Positions 12,625 to 24,768 of a stretch of DNA of 64,000 nucleotides are shown here, in pieces; within the stretch, counting starts at the first letter, position 1; every line of letters begins with the position of its first letter. Source of the stretch: Parascedosporium putredinis (Eukaryota > Ascomycota > Sordariomycetes > Microascales > Microascaceae); assembly GCA_949357655.1 (NCBI GenBank), contig CASHTG010000018.1, positions 1,798,001 through 1,862,000 on the forward strand, in the 5' to 3' direction. The notes below the pieces were generated by a model. That model saw nothing but the letters and a program-made list of their open reading frames with translations, did not search any database and was not told the DNA's origin. Both the position numbers and the translations under genes were made by a program.

Positions 12625-15600
12625 GACTCGACCGATGGTTGTTTGCGTTTTCTTTTCTCCTTTGGGGTTTTTTTTTTCACTGCGGGCCGCATAATTGCAT
12701 GCATGGACAAAGGGGAAGGATGATGGGCTTGGTGTTGATTCTCATTATACTGATCATACAAACAGGGCATGGATTCGGAAGAGGGATGGGAGTTTCTTGC
12801 CTTCTTCGTTTCCCTGGCGTTCTCCTAGAGACTAGATGCGGGAAACATGTTTGATCTTTTTTGTTTTTTGTCTTGTTTGTCCTTTGCTGGATACCCCCTG
12901 CGCCTGGGTTTGGGCGCATTCTGCATGCATCAGCTAGCTGTTGAATCGACTGCTTCATGACTGTTAAACTCTAAGCTATAGTCCTCCCATTTGCCTCTCT
13001 GGTGTGACTGGAAGTTGTGCAACGTGAAACAAACGAGCCTTGAGAGCTAGGTTGTGTTGCGGGCTCGCCGCTCCTTGGGCCGCAGGGCCAAGCCCTGCCC
13101 CTTTTCCGCGGTAAGCACGTAGAGCTGTTCGTGGTAGTAATTCCATGCGCCAATTGCAAGATCAAACGAGAAACCCTCGTTGCTCAGATATACGAGACGC
13201 GTAGGAGAAGCTTAGGCGAGCTTCAAATGCGCACGAAGCCCTCGAGCACCAACGCCCCCACGGATCTTGAAGCAAACCCACAAGGAAGCAAGATCAACCC
13301 CATATAGGATAGATATTCGACTCATGCTATCTTGGCCAACTACACATTTCTTGAGACTTATTTTATATGTCTTTGTGCACGATTTCTCGAAAGGATCGAT
13401 ATCTGCGGTGCATGAGCTGCACGGGCGATCCCCGATCACCATTTCGGAGAAAAGAAAAACAGAGGTGTTAGGAGGGGGATCTCGTTCTGAGCGCGCCGGG
13501 AGTTGGCGGGAAGGCGGGCAAGGGGAGATTCGGTTTCAAGTAATAGGAAGAGAAGACGAGATATCGTCTCATGCTCCTTCTGGAAACTGGTTGGTTTTGG
13601 TAATGTGCGCCTTTTCCGATCGTCGACGCGGTTGCATGCCGGCCTGGTACGCACGTAAGGTGGCCGGGGTTTCCGAATCACCCTGGTGGGTGGGCTGGGG
13701 GTCGATAGAGGAGCATGGGCGGATTTCATGGTCTTCGCCAACTTGTGTCTGATCGCGATCAGATGGGATATGAGAGAGAATGTCATGTGCGTTTGGTATT
13801 GTTGACGCCGATTTTTTCAGCTTTCTGTTTGCTGTTGTTTCATGAAGCATTCCATCTTTTGTATATCCTAAGTTACATTGGCACAACGAAATAGAAACGA
13901 TGAAGAGGAGTACCAAACCAAACACCATTTCGCTTTGGTAACCCAACTGTGCTATCTTTGAACTTGACCTTAATCAGAGATCACCGTAGGCTCAAGCCTG
14001 CTTGAACAATAGCACGGAGGTCGAGGTGATGTTGCCACGCATCGCGGCTATGTCGGAGAACTCCATCTTCGTTTACGACGGAGGAGTGCCTGGTTCTTCT
14101 CACGCAGGGGGTGAAAGTGGACACTAGATCCAGGTTTTGCCCGCCGTTCGTTGACGTTTCCTCGCTTCCGCCAACCCTGTTCCCATGTAAAGCTATCGCG
14201 TTTTATATCGATCAACGCGCGCCTGCCAAGGCTGTCATCCAGGCTCTAGTCGAGTCGTGAGGAACGAGTCGAGGCGCCCCGATATTTACCTCTCTCGGAT
14301 GCGGGCCTGCTTTCTTGGGACTTCGTTTCCTTTTTCCATCTTCTCTTGTCTACTTGTATAAACGTGGCACTCCGATGTCACGACATCCAAGCTGGGATTC
14401 AACGTGGTCCCCATCGTTGCCAACGTCACGCCGCACAGCAGATGCCAAAACATCAATCAAGACGTTTCCGATACTCGGCGGCAATCAAAGGGTGGTCCCC
14501 GCCCTGCATGATGCGCAGAGAGTTTTGAATGCGGGATGGAAAGGCCGCGTGTGGTACGCAAGTACGCACACTCCAACCCGTTGCCTGCGCGTGTGCGCTC
14601 ACGCCCACCCCTCTTCTCTTCGATACTCAAGATCTGCCTGCAGGTCCTCCCCCCCGCCTCTTTCCCCCGTCCTAGCCTACTACCAACCATCCAGGCCCTC
14701 CAAGTCGTGTCGAACAGAAAGTCTACCTACTCAGGGCAAGCCTCTACTTTTCATCAAGATGTATACCTGCTCCCCTCTGAAAGCGGGAGGCGGACAGAAA
14801 CTTCCCACCACCCGGCGAGGACGCCGAGACGAGACCTATACTTAGACGTTGGCATGTCGGCCGACAAGCGCAAGATGCCGTCCCGCATCAAACTGAGCGA
14901 CAGCTCCCAGACTAGGAGAGACAGCTGCGTGAGCGCATGGCCGAGCTATGCGCCCGCCGTACTCCCTCGCTATCCCGCGCGGTAGCAAAACGGTAAAGTC
15001 GGCATCATGCCCCATGTAGCTTTTCTCGCGCTTGCTCGCAGATAGACATCGGAGAGAGAGATGATGAGATCTATCCTTTTCTTCTTTCCTCAAAGGAATC
15101 TTTCAATCATCCCTAACCTTCCGTTCGGGGTTATGGTTCTACGGAGGTTAAACTGGAAACTTAAGAACAAGCAATGCCTAATCGGGGTAAAGGTGCTAGG
15201 TCCTTGTGCCCCAGCACACCAAGAAATGATATTTTATGTCTCGGCGGGTGCAAGTTTATAGTAGCCAATATCACTAAAAGCGATAGTTTCTTGGTGAGAA
15301 GCGCAGATCGAGACTTAGCCGCATATTATTCCCCGACGCCTCAAAAGTTGACAGTCGACGAGCAAGGCCGCTCGTTGGTCGAGACAATGTATGTATCTTT
15401 TGAACATATCGCTGGTGCTTCTAGATGCGACACGCTAGTATAAAGTAGGTTGGTCCTTGGGAGGGGGAAAGGGAAAAGGCAGGCTACCCGTGTAGATTAG
15501 TTTTCTGTTCCGGGTTCCAGTTATTTTCCTGGGTCTGGCAAGGGGAGAAGGGGTGGGGGGGAAGCAGGTGCGGGTAAGTGGAAGCCATTCCGTTCCATGT

Positions 15601-18600
15601 TGACGTTCCGTGTCAAAGGGGCGGGTGAGATGCCAATGTGTATAAGTGATCCTGCTTCTATGGCTGATCTTTCTCCCTTCCCACCCCCACCCGCTTGTCA
15701 TGATTTAGCCGTGGTTTTGCGAAAAGAGGAAACTTCCCTTTGTGAATTCTACCCCCGCCCCTCCTTGCCAGCCCTATATGAGAGGTCGTCGATCATGGCA
15801 ATGGCCAGGGGGAATAGATTTGCATAGCTAGTTCTACGAGTATTTGATAAGGGGTGGGTGGATGTAGAGGTCATCCCTACCTGCTCCGTCCAACGACTAG
15901 ATGAGGCGTCTTTTGACCACAGGCGCCACTCAAGATGGATCATCAAGAGTGTAATGGCGGCTGGCGGCCTCTTGTGCGGCAGGATCTGGGGGAGATGGGG
16001 AACGGGACGACAATCAAAGTTCTCTCGAACAGCATCCGGGATGGGAGGCGAGCAGTGCCGTTTAGGCGATCTTTTATACAGAGAGGAAGAACCGTACAGA
16101 GGGGACGAGCAAGAACCACTGAAACTAGTTATAGAACGGAAGGGCCAGCCGCTCGTGGGGAGCGGGTATTCCGGTCGGCCGGGGTTGAAAGACGGGATGG
16201 AGTAGACAGACAGGAAAACTTGATTGGAGGGCGGATTCGTGATGCGCTGCTTCTTGTGCTGCGTGCACTATCCTCTTGCCTATCCAGAGTTTACATGACG
16301 CACACCTGCAGGGCAATCAATCATCAGCTTGTCTTATAGCCTTTGGCCATCAGCGTTATCGCCCACGTCGTTCTCGTCGAGGAAACGAGCTAAACGCGCC
16401 GAGAACCCCCAAGTTGGTTATTTCCTGAATGCACCCAGTTTTGAAGGCTGTTAGAATGGTTTGGGGCTCATCGTCCACCAATATTCATGCTCGCATTCTC
16501 CCGCCTCACCACCCTGAGAGGTGTCGTCGTTCGAGCAAATTCTGATAGCCCACCCCTCCTCGACTTGACTCAGGAACGTTGCTCGACAATAGGTGTTGGG
16601 GTTATTGTTTAATTTCCATTGGCTGCACAGTTTGCTCCACCTTCTTCTCCACTCAGAGGCGATTGTGAGCAGCAGCTGAACGATGGGCTATTATTTTGCC
16701 CCCTTTCGTTGCTCCCAGACTGAAGAATGATCCATCGATGTGGATATTTTGCCCTTGGCTTGGAGTGCGGGAGTGGGTCCAGTCCGAAGGAATATTGTCA
16801 TATAGTCGTTAGCCAAGGTCCGAGTCCTCCGCTGGTATCCGTGTACAATTGAGAGAGAAGCTTGCTGGGGAAGGAAGTTCGTTTTTCCCTCTTTCTGCGC
16901 CCTGCTAGTCCTCAATTCGTCCATGTGCATGAGCTAATCCGACCTGGGGGTCCTCCCTTTCACCATCCCGAGCGATCCCCGATGGTGCGTGGTCGACGAG
17001 AAATTTTTGGGGGAGGGATGGATGGGACATGGATGCATAACTAAACCAGTCCCAAAGAGGTTTGGAACGGAGGGATCGAAGCCCTGGAGCTGGCATGGTT
17101 CAGTGCCACCGAGTGGCCCTTCCACAGGCGTCGATGCAACATGTACCACGTGGATATCCCAGACAATTGCCCCAGACGGCTGGAGGAGGCTGGTTGGTTG
17201 CATCCTGAACGAAGAGGATTCGTTGATTATTAGTGGCATCCTGACAGGAGGCTCGCGCCCGCTGGATCGCGTTTGTGAGGGAGATGAGGTTGGCGTGAGA
17301 TCCGGAGGCGAGTGCTACTCTTTCACCATGAATAGATCCATGGGTTTTATGGGGACTGCCCTAGCATAGCTGAGAGTTTCCAAGATCCCTTGATGCGGAG
17401 ATAGATTTACGACCAGAACGTGTCCTTGACCTCTCATATCCCGAACAATATGGATCCAAAGAAATCACTATTGCTTTCAGAACTGAAAAGGCGTGGAGAT
17501 CTGGCCCTGCTTAGCAGCAGCCCAACTCCAACTTAACAGGCCCTACCTATGAATGAAAAAAGAAAAGAAAAAAAGAAAGAAAAAAAGGGTATCCTGGGGC
17601 GTAGCCGTTACGAGTTTGATCCATCCTTCGCATCCATCAATGGGGATGTCGAGATCTGGCGTTCCAGGTTCCCGGGGAAAATCATGCTTCCCCAGATTCC
17701 CACTGCTGGAGGGGGACGGGGTAGGTAGGGGACGTGCCGCGCTGTTGGAGATGGGTTGAAATGAGAGATGGACCTAGTTGAATGCTGGGACACGCGATCT
17801 AGGGGCGAGACTATTGGGAAGGTGTGCATGGGACCCAGCACGGCAGATGCAATGGTCCCACTTGTTTCTCGTTGTTCGTGGATGGTGATTGTTGCGCGAT
17901 ATGGGATCCCCAGATGGGTTGCAAAAGCAATGAGCCCTCCACTCCATGAAGCATATCTTGGTAAATCAGCTTGGCGATTGCAAACCGGCCAATACTGGAA
18001 AATTCCCTGGTTTGGGTCGACAAGACGTCGAGTTCCTTGTGTGAACGAAGCCTCCTTGTGGCGGCTCTTGGCCGCTCTTGATAACCCGATCTCATGAACC
18101 TAGTCTGAAACCCTTTGACTGCTGATTCAGATATTTATCACTCTCAGAAGGATTCTTTCTTAAACCCACTGATGACTAGTACGCGCCATGTTCACCATTG
18201 GTGTTGGTTAAATTCTCCGCCCGAGTCCAAGACCCCTCGCTTCGCCGCCTAGACCGAGCCCTCTTCAAATCCTCCCCACGTTGCTGAGGTGGCCGACTAG
18301 AGGGCGAGACGTGCCAGCATTGGCGAGGTATACAAAGCAAGGCGATGCTACCTTTCTTGAACCCCTTCCCCCTGAGGTGAAGCCAGCTCGCCGAGTCTCT
18401 GGCCTCTCACTTCTAGGCCGACCCTCCCATGAAGAAGAAGAGAAGACATAGGAGGAGGGGGTGTACGGAAGGATAGGTGAGGGTGTAACGCTCGTATTCT
18501 TAGCCCCCTCTAGCCTACCCCAGAGTTAGATTGCTGTCACTTCCGCCTTCTCCGTTTCATAAATGGTTCTAGATGCTGATTTCTCGACTGGCATGGTTGG

Positions 18601-19552
18601 CTGCTTGGCCACCTTCCACATTTCAACACGTTCTGACTAGGATCCTACAGCACATCAAGCACGCTTGTCGTGCACACTTGATAATCATCTGGCTGCTTGC
18701 CCATTAGCCCAAGACCGACCGAGCGCTGGCAAGAAAACAATCCGACATGCTATCTATGGATTAGTGTTTTTTAAGGTGCCGCTGATGGGCAGCAAGGTAC
18801 GCACGCCCGGTTGCGATCCAACTATGCGGACTTGGCCAAACGTGCCTAATCGGCCCTGAGTGCAATTTAACGAGGATTTGATCGTCTTCTACTTTCACGG
18901 CGGTCGATTAACACAAGTTTTTGCGTGGAGAACAAAAAGGTCTGTCTCCCCCTCGCTGGCTGACATATTGACCCCCTCTCGGAGGCACAACAGATTTCGC
19001 CGTTTACACATTGAGGGGGTTGATCTGGATATGCGGATATACGCTTCAGTGTGCTATCGGCCAGTGACGCACGTGGACGCGACCACAAGGCGGCAGGCTA
19101 ATCTATTTCTTGCCCTTCCGGGAAGGATGCGAAAGTGTGAAAGGGGGTCAGCGGCCTCTTGATCTGAATACCGGGCCAGCGAAGCTGTGCCCTTTCGATT
19201 CCCCTTTAGGCGAGCCTTTTCCCATTGCTCGCTCTTGTAAGACAGCTGTCATAAAGAGGGAGCCGGGGAGAAGAAGGGGGAAGGAGGGCCTTTTGAGAAA
19301 CAAGAGATGCAGCCAACAAAGGGCTTGCCCGGGGGCCAAATCGCTCGCATGGCATTCCTGATTGCGCATTCACACTCGTTGCGTTGATGGAGATGGAGTG
19401 AATGATGTCTTCACATACCCTAGGATAGGCCTGCATCACCTCTCGGTCGTGGACTTTGGCTTGACAAGCCAACCCCACATCATACCCCAGCCACAAACGA
19501 CTCACTCCCATTCCCCACACCCGCACCCACATCATTCAATGTAGTCCTTCTG

Positions 19553-19605
19553 TCGATGTCATGTTCATTTTGAACTCTCCAAGCTCCGAAAGGGGGAGAT
19601 CTTGT
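19553..19605 (+). repeat. Diverged short dispersed repeat, copy 1
   Basis: This stretch matches 20452-20500: both share GATGTCATGTTC, then AACTCTCC, then GCTCCGAAAGG in the same order and spacing apart from a small gap. The similarity ends after the GGG run. I do not recognise the family, and no flanking duplication is obvious. Confidence 0.5.
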
Positions 19606-20451
19606 TTGGTATCGGTGGAGCATGAGCTCTGTATTGAAACTCGCTCAAAATTCAATTCTCTTTTCTGTGGAAATCAAGATAGGCGCGCTTGTGTTGATGG
19701 TCCCCAGTTTGGCGCATGGATCGACGAATGCTTCTGCTCTCAAGCCTAGACCGTAACTCTATGCAAACTTTAGGGGACCAAGGAAAGAGCCCCGAAAAAC
19801 TGAAAAACTAAAACCGCAGCTTGTTTCGCCTACTCACCCCCTCCGACCTAGGGGGTTCTTCGTGGAGTTTCTTTTTCGATGTGGATCGAAATTCTGGTCC
19901 AAGTCAGAGTCTCTGGAGAGGGGCGCTAGCCCAAATAGTAAAACTTGAGGAGTAGAGGCAGAAGGGGCATGAATTTGGCATGTATGGATACAGAGAGACG
20001 ATAATATGGCTGAAAGGCAATATCTCCAAGGTTCGTTTGAGCGTCGTCGCCAGAGCCAACCCTCTGACGAAGCCAGTCGGGCCTTTGACGAAAATCTCCG
20101 CCAGCGTCTGTTGGCCCCGGCCGTGATTGGTCCTGGCTCTATGCAATCGCATTTATACGTTTGGTGTGGGCGGGTATGATGGGGAGGGAGAAATAAACGT
20201 TATCAAAGAACCGCTCTCCGTTCCATGGTTCTCTGTCTGAAGGGATCGCCTTCGAGAAGAGGGATAGAAGATTGGGTGACTGCGTCTCTTTTGCAGTGGT
20301 AAAGTAATCCACCTAAAGTCAATCAAGACATCAGGGCCGAGTTTTCCCCATTCGACGAAATCTCGATGCATCGAATTGGTTGGAGATTAGTCGGGAGAAG
20401 CGGGCACTAGAAAATCCTTATTATTTTGTTTTCTTTCTCTCTCTTTCTTTA

Positions 20452-20500
20452 TGTTGATGTCATGTTCGCCAACTCTCCGAGCTCCGAAAGGGTGGGCTCG
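20452..20500 (+). repeat. Diverged short dispersed repeat, copy 2
   Basis: Second copy of the element at 19553-19605, about 900 bp downstream and in the same orientation. It differs by substitutions and a gap of about four bases after CATGTTC. Confidence 0.5.
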
Positions 20501-23099
20501 CCTTGCTAGGCCCTGAGATTTGTCCATGTGTGAGCCTTTGTGTGAATCGTTGCCCCGAGAAAAGCCAAGCTTGACAGCTCCTGTCAGATATGACGAGCTT
20601 GATAAAGAGGACTGCAAGCACAGTACACAGACGCATCTAGTATTATCTGCGGGATCATGATTCTGGATGATCGCACGCACTAGGGTGTTCAAAGGACGCA
20701 CACACTTGCAGCCAAATCACAATCACGTCCTTTGCACGCGCACACCCACCAATCCCTAGATGCAACCGATTCCTTCTCGTCAAAATGCTGTCGAAAAGAA
20801 CAATATGGGTTAATAGCCCGGGTAGAGACGTCAAAGCAGGCTGGCTCGCAGGGGGGCGTTGGAATTTGTTTTTTCTTCTCTTTGTGGAGGGGCGTGGCCA
20901 ATGTGGGAATATTCCAACCCTGGTCTTTTCCCAAGCCCGGGGACTGCCGGCTAAACCGTGGCTTCTCATTGCACCACACGCCGAACCCCCGAGTCCACCA
21001 CGACTCCACGCTCCACGCTTTCGCAGGCAGACCCACCTGCCAAGACACACCAAGTGGGAGCTTTTTTCGGAGTCTGGGCGCGCGGGCTTGCAACACAGCT
21101 CTCAGCACAGCGCATTGTCATCAAGTGCTCCCAGTGTGAAAGCGCAGGCAAGTTGGCAAGTAGGCAGCCTGAGCCCACACACCCTAGAATATTATGACAC
21201 TAGACCTGGGTTTATCTAGTGCCTCCTTTCCTGACTCGAAGGCAAAAAATCGAAGGAGCACGAGGTAATTCGCCCACGGCGTTGTGGGCTGTCTTGTCTT
21301 CGCAAGAGGTGAAGCTCTCCTGCGGCTGGATGTGCGTGACCACCTTGGGAGAGTATTTTCTTCTCTCCCTCGGAGTGCCCGTCGGGCATGGGCCTAGCAA
21401 CCGCCTGCAAAATTGTCCAGAAACGTCCACGACCGTCGAGGTATCATGGGCCTGGGAAATTCGCATCAACACCAGCCCAGGATCCTTCCGGAGAGGGATC
21501 TTCATCAATCATCTCCAGTGACCTTCGCGCTTTGCTGACCAGCACGAGGAAAGCAGGCAACATCAAGCCTAGAATACTACGACCAAGAGAAGCCAAGCAA
21601 CCAAGGCTTGCCCGTGTGTACAAGTGAGCGAGAGTGCGCGTGGTCGGAAGCCCGAGCTAAAAATACAATCATTTCTCTTTCCCTGCTCGCATCCGATCCG
21701 CAAGTTCACGATTCTAGTTCGGTGGCCGACATGATTCTGGCCACCATCCCTTGCTTGCTTACAGGCAATGGTTGGGTATGCCGGGGAGGAGCGCATCCAC
21801 CCCACCGGTGCTACTGCAACCTGCCAAGACTTGTGTTAGTCGCCTTCTGAGCGATCCTGGAACAAGGACGCACGCCGCCTGGCCCTAACCAACAAAAGAG
21901 AGGGGGTTTCCTTCTTTCCCTTCTCTCTTGCTGGATGGAGCTATGAGGGGATTGGAGGTTGGGAGGACACCATCAGAGAGGAAGCGCGGCCCAATACGGA
22001 GTTTGTTGGAATTTGTGGGGACACCATTTGAGTCTCATCTCCCCACCATCCACTTGCGGAGTCAGTCAGGACTAAGCACTAACCGCAAAGACCGAGGCTG
22101 TCGCCAACCTATAAGATTGGTTCCATTGGGCTCTTTTCGTCAGAGACGTGCCTCGCCAGGCGTTTCCGTGGGTTACAATGAGAGCTCCATGGAAGGAACA
22201 ACTACCTGTCTGTCTCGCCTCTCTCTCAACCACTAGCGTATCCCTGAGAAGGACGAGAGGGATGCGGGTGGCGTTTATGCTGTTGTCGTCGTGATCCCAA
22301 CTCCTGTTTTGATGTGGTGCTGGCTCCCCGCCCCCGCAAAGCCGATGCAGAATCAATTGATTGCCCGCCCTCTGGAGCTGGAGCTCTCTTCCGCATTGCC
22401 TCTTGGGCGACGGAAGAAGAAAAAGCAAATATGAGATTCCCTTTTCTGTGAAGAATGGATTGGGGGTTTTTGCGTGTTGGGGTGTAATTAAACGAGTCTA
22501 TCGTTTGGAACCATGCTGAGAGTGGAAGAATAAAAGCTCAAGCTCTAGTTAGCTCCTCCAGCTTGCCTATCCACAACAAGACATCGATCGACGTTTTCTC
22601 GACTCCAGTTTGGCGAAGAGTATTTTCTGGAGCCGATGCAGGGCCAACTAATAATTGACAAGCATATTTATTAGCGATACTATGGAAAGGGGCAGGGGAG
22701 TTTCGATTGAGTATGGATTGAGTACGGATTAGACAGCAATGATAGATTCATGGTGAATATACCCCTCTTCCGCATTGCCAGTTGACGGGAGGGGTGAGTG
22801 CCTCCGCCTGTCGACTGAGCGGAAGATTGATTGATTATTGTTCGTTTCCCATAATATCTGGCTCTGGAATTGATCCAGTATAGTTCATGATTTTTGCCCA
22901 CCTCAGACCCGCCTAGCAGCCAATGGCGAAGCTCATAATTGCAAGCCCCTCGCTAGGAAGCCAATGAAGCCAATATGGTTTGACCGGGCGAGCATGGGCT
23001 CGTCTGCTTGTTAACCGTTTATCCTCCATGTCAAGACCTGTGACTTTTGTTGTTGGAGGGGCGCATAGTCGCCCGCTGTTGACCTATTGATCCTTCAAA

Positions 23100-24560
23100 A
23101 TCTTAATCCCCCAGACTCCCATCCCCCATTCCCCATTCGTGGCCCCCGCCCTGTCTCCTCTTTTGCTGCGTCCCTTTGTCTCTCTCTCTGTCTCGGTCGC
23201 CCTCACTCCCTCTCCCTCTGACTCTTTGTTGTCGAATTGATCGTCGAGTGGGAGGAGGAGCGCGTGCACGAGAGCCCTTGCGTCTCTGTGTCTTCTTCTC
23301 TTGGTTGATTTCCGTTCTTTCCTTCTGGTTGGGTGAGTCCGCACAGACAGGAGCAATTGAGCACTGGACTTCACTACGTTGACTCCCTGTCGCTGCTCCT
23401 CACACGGAACTGTTCTCGGAAGGTACTCGGGTACCCTCCAATCACTCCCCACTGTCACGTACCTTCCGTCAACTGCATGGGTACGTGGAGGGTACGGCTA
23501 GTGAAAGAATCCGGGGCCAATTCTTCGCTGCATTCGCAGCAGATGGTGGAGTGGGGCCGGTACTAAAGAGTACTGGGAAGCGGAACTCACTGTACTTGCT
23601 CCCTTCTTGGACGGACCAGGACTGCTTGTGCACAGTGTTGCTTAGTGCACAAAAGAAATGCGGGCTTGGCGAACGGGGATTTCTCGAGGCAAGTCTGGAG
23701 AAGGAGGACTCCACTTCTTTGTTCGCCGCTGCTCTGTTGCTCTGTTGCTCCATTGCCCCAACATTACGAAGTTGCGAAGTACTGCCTGCATACCTTGCAT
23801 ACCTGGGCGAACATCAGTGATGGCCAAGTATATTATGTATGATATTACTCTGCGGATACTTGTACATGTCCATCCATCCATGTAAACCGTGAGTGGTGTC
23901 GTCCATGTACATGGGGAGCTTGGCCCTCTTTTTCTTTTACAACCACACTTTCCTGGGGTCCCCATATCCCACCGACCGACCGGTTGCGTAACTTTCTGTT
24001 CTGGCGTCCTCGCAAAGACGTCGCAACTTCTTCCCCCTCGATTTTCCCTTCTCTTCCCTTCAACTCAACCTTTTTCCAGCACACGCAAACGCAACAGAAG
24101 CCCCATCGCGAATCGTCTGCGTCTCTCTCGCGCACTTGCTTCCCTCTCTGCTCCGAGGAGCTCGATACTATACCCCAGCGGGCTTCTTGACCAACCTCTG
24201 TCCCTACGCCTTGGGGAAACCAGCACTTTTGGAACCCAGGCCGAGCCGGCAGCCTCTTTTCTGATGGTGGTCGAATCCACAATCGCTGCTCCGCCATCAA
24301 CTTGACTCCTAACGAGACGACAGCGCTCCAACGTGGATCAAGTCTCCACAATCTCCACCTCCACATCCAAGTCCAAACCTCAACCGGCGAGTGCGGGGAC
24401 CCTCGCCAACCCTTTCTTAGTTTTCTCTCTGCTTCGTAATAATTTTCCCCCCTTTCCCACCTGCCTGGAAGACTTCTCTCTACTCTCACACACGCACACG
24501 CACACGCACCTTTCCCCCTGTCCACGCCCATACGCAAACAGATCAACGACTGCTTGGTGC
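23100..24560. promoter_or_regulatory. Pyrimidine-rich leader/promoter of the Zn2Cys6 regulator
   Basis: Long CT-rich runs, including several CTCTCT blocks and a CA-rich stretch (about 24486-24510), precede the regulator start at 24769. Such tracts are common in fungal promoters and long 5' leaders. A donor-like GTAAGT lies at about 24702, so a 5' UTR intron is possible. Short upstream ATG frames are present. The exact transcription start cannot be read from sequence. Confidence 0.4.
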
Positions 24561-24768
24561 CATCTCACAAGGCTGGCCTCATATTCCAACCGGAATCGAG
24601 CAGACGCCCTATCCGTTCGATACCCTTCGCCGCTTCGAAGGTCGACTGCTGGCTCTTTCACTTGGCCCATTCGGCTCCGGCGATTCTCGTCGTTGGCCGA
24701 TGTAAGTGAAAGGAAAAAGCTCTTGACGTGTCAGCAGTCTATCCACCACTTGGTCGCTTGCTCGCGAC

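Larger units (their letters stand above)
12625..24768. other. About 12 kb without a recognisable gene
   Basis: The region starts with the separase 3' end and finishes with the leader of the transcription factor. All open frames are short (the longest about 175 codons), overlap on both strands, and show no family motif or consistent codon pattern. Base composition looks balanced, not AT-rich, so there is no sign of heavy RIP. A diverged pair of short repeats lies at about 19553 and 20452, and a pyrimidine-rich tract covers about 23100-24560. Low-expression genes with several introns and sequencing indels could be hidden here, and so could long non-coding transcripts. Confidence 0.45.

Noticed and set aside
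16989..17369. 126-codon plus-strand frame in the gene desert
   Set aside because: Balanced composition but GTG/ATG context, no family resemblance and several competing frames nearby. Not enough to call a gene.
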